From Rhyacophila brunnea (taxonomy: Eukaryota > Arthropoda > Insecta > Trichoptera > Rhyacophilidae): a DNA stretch of 64,000 nucleotides. The stretch's first letter is position 1, and each line of letters starts with the position of its first letter. The position numbers and the translations under genes are program-made. Below are positions 58,601-64,000 of this stretch, one piece after another. The stretch spans positions 1-64,000 of the forward strand of contig JAGYXB010000797.1 in assembly GCA_022495005.1 (NCBI GenBank), given 5' to 3'. Below the pieces are notes generated by a model that was not told the origin of the DNA, ran no database searches, and saw nothing but the letters and a program-made list of their open reading frames with translations.

Positions 58601-61600
58601 TGTCATCTATTTTTATAATGTCCAGATATTATGTCGTAAGGAATGATGAACTCTCTCATAAAAAATCTCGATAATATTGCAGTTTTCACTTAGTTTTATG
58701 GTGCTTTTTTTGGTTTGGCGTGGTATTTGTCCTTTAAATAAATAATATGATTCAGATTTCAACAGTTAACGATGAGATATGCGTATTCTTCACTTATTTC
58801 TTGACGTAATAAATAAAATTGATACATCTAATTGTGGGGTTAATTGGTCTATTTTTCGTAAAGCATCTAATGAATTGATTTTTAGTGATACAGATTATTA
58901 CAATATTCTAATTGTTACTAGTGCATTAAAAGTAGTCAGCTAATATCCATTGCCTTATATTATCTCATACCATACTATTATAATAAATTCATGTTAGTGT
59001 AATAGTATGTACTATGTATTAAAAATTTGCCAGAGAATGATTTAGATTTCTAAGGTTGGTAATGATTGTAATAAAACCCAATGTAATAAATATGTTGACT
59101 ATTTTGGATATACGATTGTTACGGTGGATCCAGATAAAGCATTGATTTTTAGAATTATTGACTCAACTGAACCCCTCCTTGAGAATTCGTATTATCCGGG
59201 CCTGGCCTTACATCATAAATTGTTGTATTTAACTTTCTTGTATCTTTGCAGTATTGCCATTAGTGTTGCTAGATATTCCCCATTAAAAAATGTAATTATT
59301 ATAATAATTAAAAAAATAAATGAATGTCAATTTAAACATCTGAAAAATCCAAAAGGTATTGATGTAGGGAATAAAAAATTAGTATTGTGCTAGAAATTAT
59401 GTATTTTGATTTTCTTTTAAGGTTAGATATCATTAATTATTATTTTTATCGTTTTGTTTAATTCATAAGTTTGTTGTATTTTCTCTGTATTACGTTAAAT
59501 CGTTAATTTAAGTAGTAAAAATATCCAGATAATTCGCAAAGAGAAAAAGGAAAAATTATTCATTTTATATACTTAGACAATTTGTTGTGTGTGTGGAAAT
59601 AAACCTTGTCTGGCTCAAATTAAAATTGACATAAAAAAAATATATAGTTTGCATGCTAAATAATTTCTTTTGCCTAGTTACGGATTGTTTGTTTTGATCA
59701 CAATCGGAATTAATTTAGTAATTTTTTCTGGTGTTGCCAAATTTTAAAACCATGATTGATTTCTACCCGATTTTTCAATCAGAGTTTAAGCTGGATTTTC
59801 ATGCATAAAATTTTCAAAAAAATATATATATACATTATATATTAAACTGTGATTAAAAAATTGGGCTTAGTTCGTAGGGCACGATTAGTTTTAAATATAT
59901 TCTTATTTCTTAGTCCATGAAACTAAATATTGTATAGTAATTAATTATAATAATATGTCGGCACATTTTATTGTTTTTTTTTTGTTGTGATATAAAATGA
60001 TAACAGTCGTTTTATTTCTTCTGAATGAAAAAAAAAAGAGTGTTTGGATTGTAATAAAATCACAAATGTGTGTGAACGCAAGTTTTTGTCCAATATCCCA
60101 TTAGTAATTATTATATTTTCATAGTTTTAAAATTTAGATATATATGCAATTGTATTAGTGACCTCTTGAGAAAAATGTGTATATTATACATCATTTGCTT
60201 TCTTAGGTAAAATGTGATATCAAAAATCATATTTGTACTCGGTCCTATTTGAAGAAAAATTTCCAAATGAGCTTTAGTATGACAGAGCTAGGCGAGCTCA
60301 AAAGTGACAAAAAGATACATAACCTAATTATTTTTAAGCGTGCACTTAGTATTAAACCAAACCAAAACTGAGGTATCTCTTTTCCACTGAAGTGTTTATT
60401 AATATGTAAATTCTTCAATAAAAAATACAGGGGAGGACGTATAATATTTTTTATTCAACGGACATCATCCTACCCTCCCCTTGATAAAACGTAAAAATCG
60501 TAAACAAAAAAAAAAAAAATTGGGTGTTTTGCTAAGGTGCATAATTATAATGTATTGGATATAAATTTGTACATATTATTATTATGACTGTTCTGTATTT
60601 TTATTATAATTTTTATTTATTTCAATTCATGATTCTCAATATTACAGGATTATATTTTTAGGAAAAACTGTATAATTATATATAAATATTGATGTAATTT
60701 CCTGTAATTTTCAGAATACAAATACATAGTTTTGAAAACCATGTTTTTATTTATTCTAGTACTCCCTATTGTTTTTTCCACGTGTGAATACGGGATTTTT
60801 TTATAATCATGTGGACTGCCCTAGAAAAGAAAGTACCTAAGTTAATTCTTTTTTTTTTAACATGTTTGATACTAAATGGCCTAATGACAAATTCAGTGTT
60901 TTCATAAACTACATAAATTACATAAACTACTTAAAAAGCGGTGTTTGCATAGTACCATAATGCATTAAATCCACAAAACATTGTGAAGAACCATCTAAGG
61001 ATTCTTATAGTTAGACAGGAACGGGATATATGTCAAAGAAACAAATTTAACCACAAAAAATTGTTTTAAAGTATGTACAAAAAAGAATGCAGACCTTCTG
61101 CAGTAGAAATTTAAATTATTTTATTTATTTATTGTACCAGTCCGCATTCTCGCTCAAATGTACTTTTTTCGCATCCTTCCCCGCAGTCTCATCACATATA
61201 CGCTAATACAGTCAATCATGACAATTTATTAGGTATTGACAATCATTCATACGCGGAACAGCCGGGATAAAATGCCAAATTGGCGGGGACCAATGTGTGA
61301 AACCGGGACAATCTTACTTCTTATACTTATAGTCCACCTCAATGGCTGGTGGGTCTTTGGTCTTCAGAGTAAAGTCATAGATTGTGTTCGGATATTTTTT
61401 GTGTATTACAAATCGATATGAATTCCTGAATTCCTGCCACTACATTCTATACATAGGGTGTATTTAATAAAGCTACCTGGGAAGAAGCAAGAAACAATAA
61501 ATTTTAATACCCCGGAGTAAGTAACAATACTAATATAGAAGATGACGGACTACTTTTGATAATCATAGCTTCTTGATCTTTCAGCAAAATCGGTTCTCTG

Positions 61601-61798
61601 GTCACTGCTCACTGTTAAATATGCTAAAATTATTCAACAAAAGAAACATTCACTCTCATTTTCTTAAAATAGTACACTTTAACTCTTGAGAATCAACTCT
61701 TCAATGAGTTTGAAATGCTGAGGAAGGAAGTACTAAAAACACAGTATGATGATCTAAAAAGACTGGTTCGCATTTCTATCTAATTTATCTGTTAAGTG
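55657..61798. other. UBE2R 3' flank / intergenic, no gene recognised
   Basis: 6.1 kb of very AT-rich sequence. The proximal part must include the UBE2R 3' UTR, and several AATAAA signals occur, the first at 55858. No ORF with recognisable features and no well-formed transposon were found, a clear contrast with the repeat-dense DNA upstream. Confidence 0.5.
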
Positions 61799-62214
61799 GT
61801 AATACCCCGTTTACACATCTATAGATTTACTGTGCATAGTAATAAAATGTATGGGAAAACATTATATTATCCTGCAGTTGGCAAGATTGCGTGCATAAAT
61901 CAAACAAGATTGGAAGGTTCCAAATTCAACGCGCAAGTAAGATTATTTTTGACCTGCGCCTGCGCAGTAGAGCGATAGGGGCGAACATGTCGGTAAAAAA
62001 ATTAACTACCCATTTTGTGTTTAACCGATTTTCAATAAAACCCGTCAGATAGTAGTATAAAATGATAACCTCGCGTCTTGCTTACTCTTGAAGAATGAGA
62101 TTGGAGAGACAGTCAGCACTTTTACGTATAAACAGTAAGTTATTATCATGATAGTTTAAATGTTTAAAATAAGCACGATTGCCGACAGTAATTCCATGCA
62201 TGTGTACAGGCCCT
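61799..62214. mobile_element. MITE with CCTGYRCACATGCATG ends, copy 2
   Basis: Left aataccccgtttacacatct and right ccatgcatgtgtacaggccc, with shared body blocks cgcctgcgcagtagagcgat and gaatgagattggagagacag. Located 320 bp upstream of the maspardin ATG. Confidence 0.6.
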
Positions 62215-62399
62215 ATAAGGTTGTCGCATTTGGCATTGTAAGTTAGATTTACGTCAAATATTTTTAAGTATGGTTTTGAATTTATTATGCTCAATGACAA
62301 TGAGATGTATATTAATAATTTGACAATTTATTTATGTACATAGATATGAATAAATTTTATATGGTAAGGATTTTTTTATTATAATGCTGGTATAGTATT

Positions 62400-62536
62400 T
62401 ATAAAGGAAAAGTAATTTTTGGTCTGGCAAGTCTGCACTGACATTGTGATTGCTGTCAGATTATTACATTATTATTCTCAAACTGACCGAGATAGTAGAA
62501 AGGCATACGGTAAATTGCCGAGAATTAAAATAAACA
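62400..62536 (+). promoter_or_regulatory. Probable 5' UTR / promoter-proximal region of maspardin gene
   Basis: This is the sequence immediately upstream of the maspardin ATG. It is less AT-extreme than the flanks and lacks in-frame upstream ATG codons close to the start. No TATA box at a convincing distance was seen, so the transcription start cannot be placed. Confidence 0.3.
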
Positions 62537-62635
62537 ATGAGTTATCTCAGTGAGTTGTCACAGTCCCAGGAATATCTGAGTTTTCGAAGTAGCATACCCC
62601 TTCGAAAGATTGTTGTCGATTCTGATGGTTCTAAG
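62537..62635 (+). CDS. SPG21: Maspardin (SPG21 homologue), first coding exon; rest beyond window
   Basis: The ATG at 62537 sits in a good insect context (aaaca before ATG). It opens 33 codons containing SFRSSIPLRKIVVDSDGSK and ends at AAG before a GT donor at 62636 (gttcgt). This segment matches the N-terminus of maspardin, the alpha/beta-hydrolase-fold endosomal protein mutated in human Mast syndrome (SPG21), whose N-terminus has the same FRxxxPLxKIxVDxDxSK pattern before the first conserved KVWxxYDAGP block. The next exon should begin with Val-Trp. I did not find it before 64000, so the gene runs off the right edge. The frame continues past the donor as a 67-codon ORF ending at 62740, but the extension has no family resemblance and is read as intron. 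The identification rests on about 20 residues. Confidence 0.72.
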
Positions 62636-63002
62636 GTTCGTTTGCATACTTCATTCAGATTAAAAAAAAAAACAGCTTTGACTTACCCTTCTAAAACAGG
62701 TACGCTTGTGTACCTACATAATCTGTTGACGATATGTTGAATATTAAAATAATAATAATCTATTGATTGCATATTTTTTTGCAAATTTACCTGCACATGA
62801 CATTGGTAGGTAGTTTGATGATATGAGTGACTTGAATTAAAAATGCTAGACAACAAATCATGCCTACATTAGCAGATGTTATGTATTGACTTTCTTGTAT
62901 GTATACTATAATTATTTACAAGATAATATCTAATTTTTAAAAAAATATTTGGTGGATTATTAGACAGTACTAACTGATAACACATGCCAGGCATATTAAA
63001 GT

Positions 63003-63145
63003 GGGGCCACACCGGCAACAAGTCGCGCGACAACTCGTTAAATTTTACGATAATTATCATAATTGCTTAAGAAATTTTACGATAATAATCATGCTTATCG
63101 TAAAATTTAACGAGTTGTCGCGCGACTTGTTTTCGGTGTGGCCCC
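63003..63145. mobile_element. Palindromic MITE with GTCGCGCGACAA core, copy 2
   Basis: Hairpin with arms GGGGCCACACCGGCAACAAG and inverted GGGGCCACACCGAAAACAAG. It has the same centre (gataattatcataattgctt) as 41137-41285. The target duplication is not evident. It lies ~370 bp downstream of the maspardin exon, probably in its first intron. Confidence 0.85.
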
Positions 63146-64000
63146 GCTTTTAGGTATTACTTAGTTGACAACACACTAATTCACTTTCATTTTGATTTAC
63201 ACACAGGACAGATTTTGGTGTCTAGTTGAATTTGAGCTAATGAAAATGTATTGTCACCTATCAGTTATGAACTACCTTCATTCAAATTCTTGATATTTGC
63301 TTTATTGCCGAAAAAATCAGAAGTATTAAAAAGATAAAAAGCTCAAAACATTTTTGTGATGAAAACTCTCCTCCATATCCATGGACCAATCAGGGATGGT
63401 AGCAATTGGAGGAGAGCCGCTGATGACTGTATGAGGGTTTATCATTTTTTTTTGGCGGAAACAGTTAATCTCATGTAGACAATTACATTAAATACCCTTT
63501 TCAGTCGGCGCTGATGCTTTTCGATCCACTAATTATTATTGTTAAATTGAAAGTTTGGTATTTTCATACATTTCGATGCATCATTATCACACACTAAGAT
63601 TAGGTTGAGGTAGATTAGGTTAGGTTTGGTCTAAAACAATGTTATAAAAGGTCATGCGTTCATTTGCGCCACTATTACCGAATATACAACGTTGAGCTCT
63701 ACGGGCTGAGTTTAATAAATTAAGATTGGGAGATTGTCCGGGCAGGGTCATGTTCTCAGAAGAAGAAGCAGGTGAAAAATTTACTGGGTAGATAAAGTTA
63801 CCGATGACTGTCATCTGCTTGGGGTACAAACAATGGAAAACATTGGGTAGGAAGAGAGTTGTTGGATGAATCCAGAACCTACCCTGGGCTATAGTATTCC
63901 TGATGATAATCATTATGATGGATCCAGAGTGCTGTGGTTTTTACTGATTTTTATTGTTGATAAATAGAGATAACATTAATAGGTTTGTACAGGTAACCTA
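63146..64000. other. Probable maspardin intron 1 continuation
   Basis: No second maspardin exon (expected to start with Val-Trp) was recognised. A degenerate TTAGG-like patch lies at about 63600-63630. The minus-strand ORF 63620-63913 is anonymous. Confidence 0.4.

Noticed and set aside
62636..62740. Continuation of the maspardin frame past 62635 as coding
   Set aside because: The extension loses similarity exactly at the GT donor and ends at a stop after a poly-Lys stretch; read as intron.
63598..63632. Telomere-like TTAGG repeats
   Set aside because: Only two good units among degenerate ones; within chance expectations.
1..64000. CRISPR arrays, prokaryotic operons, rRNA genes
   Set aside because: No regularly spaced direct repeats of that type, no Shine-Dalgarno-led gene series and no rRNA sequence; the window is eukaryotic.

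Overview
This is an AT-rich eukaryotic window, almost certainly from an insect. The evidence is the spliced genes with GT-AG introns, a short interstitial run of the insect telomere unit (CCTAA/TTAGG) at 6228-6252, an mellifera/mauritiana-type DD34D mariner, and a very dense load of small DNA transposons. The base composition, the many ATAATATTAT-like strings and the transposon load would suit an aphid-like hemipteran. That narrower placement is inference only.

Two host genes can be recognised, both on the + strand at the right-hand end. The first is the 3' half of a UBE2R (CDC34/UBE2R2-type) ubiquitin-conjugating enzyme: exons 51171-51403, 52733-52847 and 55540-55656, with the catalytic Cys, the acidic loop and the acidic tail. 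Its N-terminal exon(s) were not found in the 51 kb upstream, so that interval may be a giant first intron or intergenic DNA. The second is the first coding exon (62537-62635) of maspardin (SPG21 homologue), whose remaining exons lie beyond the window. The two genes are co-oriented and about 6.9 kb apart.

Everything else is repeat-dominated. (i) hAT elements with 8-bp target-site duplications lie at 4103-4625, 20399-21035, 28832-29425, 34265-35567 and 46478-46877, plus an older one at 39418-40088. Four of them still carry C-terminal transposase remnants. (ii) A TA-flanked pogo-like element at 6489-8809 sits next to a long-TIR element at 5663-6479. (iii) An intact mariner (54167-55469) with a complete 354-codon transposase lies in the last UBE2R intron. 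(iv) TTAA-flanked elements comprise a giant 1.39-kb foldback (47752-49142, 680-bp arms about 97% identical) and a two-copy MITE family (12067-12435, 50585-50931). (v) Six copies of one 0.4-kb 'TTACAA' family occur, one of them hit by a tRNA-derived SINE and two sitting in UBE2R introns. (vi) Many small hairpin MITEs are present: 1318-1495, 1569-1824, 17170-17352, 23625-23702, 32100-32340, 41137-41285, 44602-44853 and 63003-63145. (vii) A foldback element at 45159-46163 encloses a 15-bp minisatellite.

No CRISPR, rRNA, convincing functional tRNA or prokaryotic-type system is present. The most useful observations are the transposon biology (nested insertions, a related empty site, long foldbacks able to make hairpin RNA, an apparently active mariner) and the two host genes split across the window edges.
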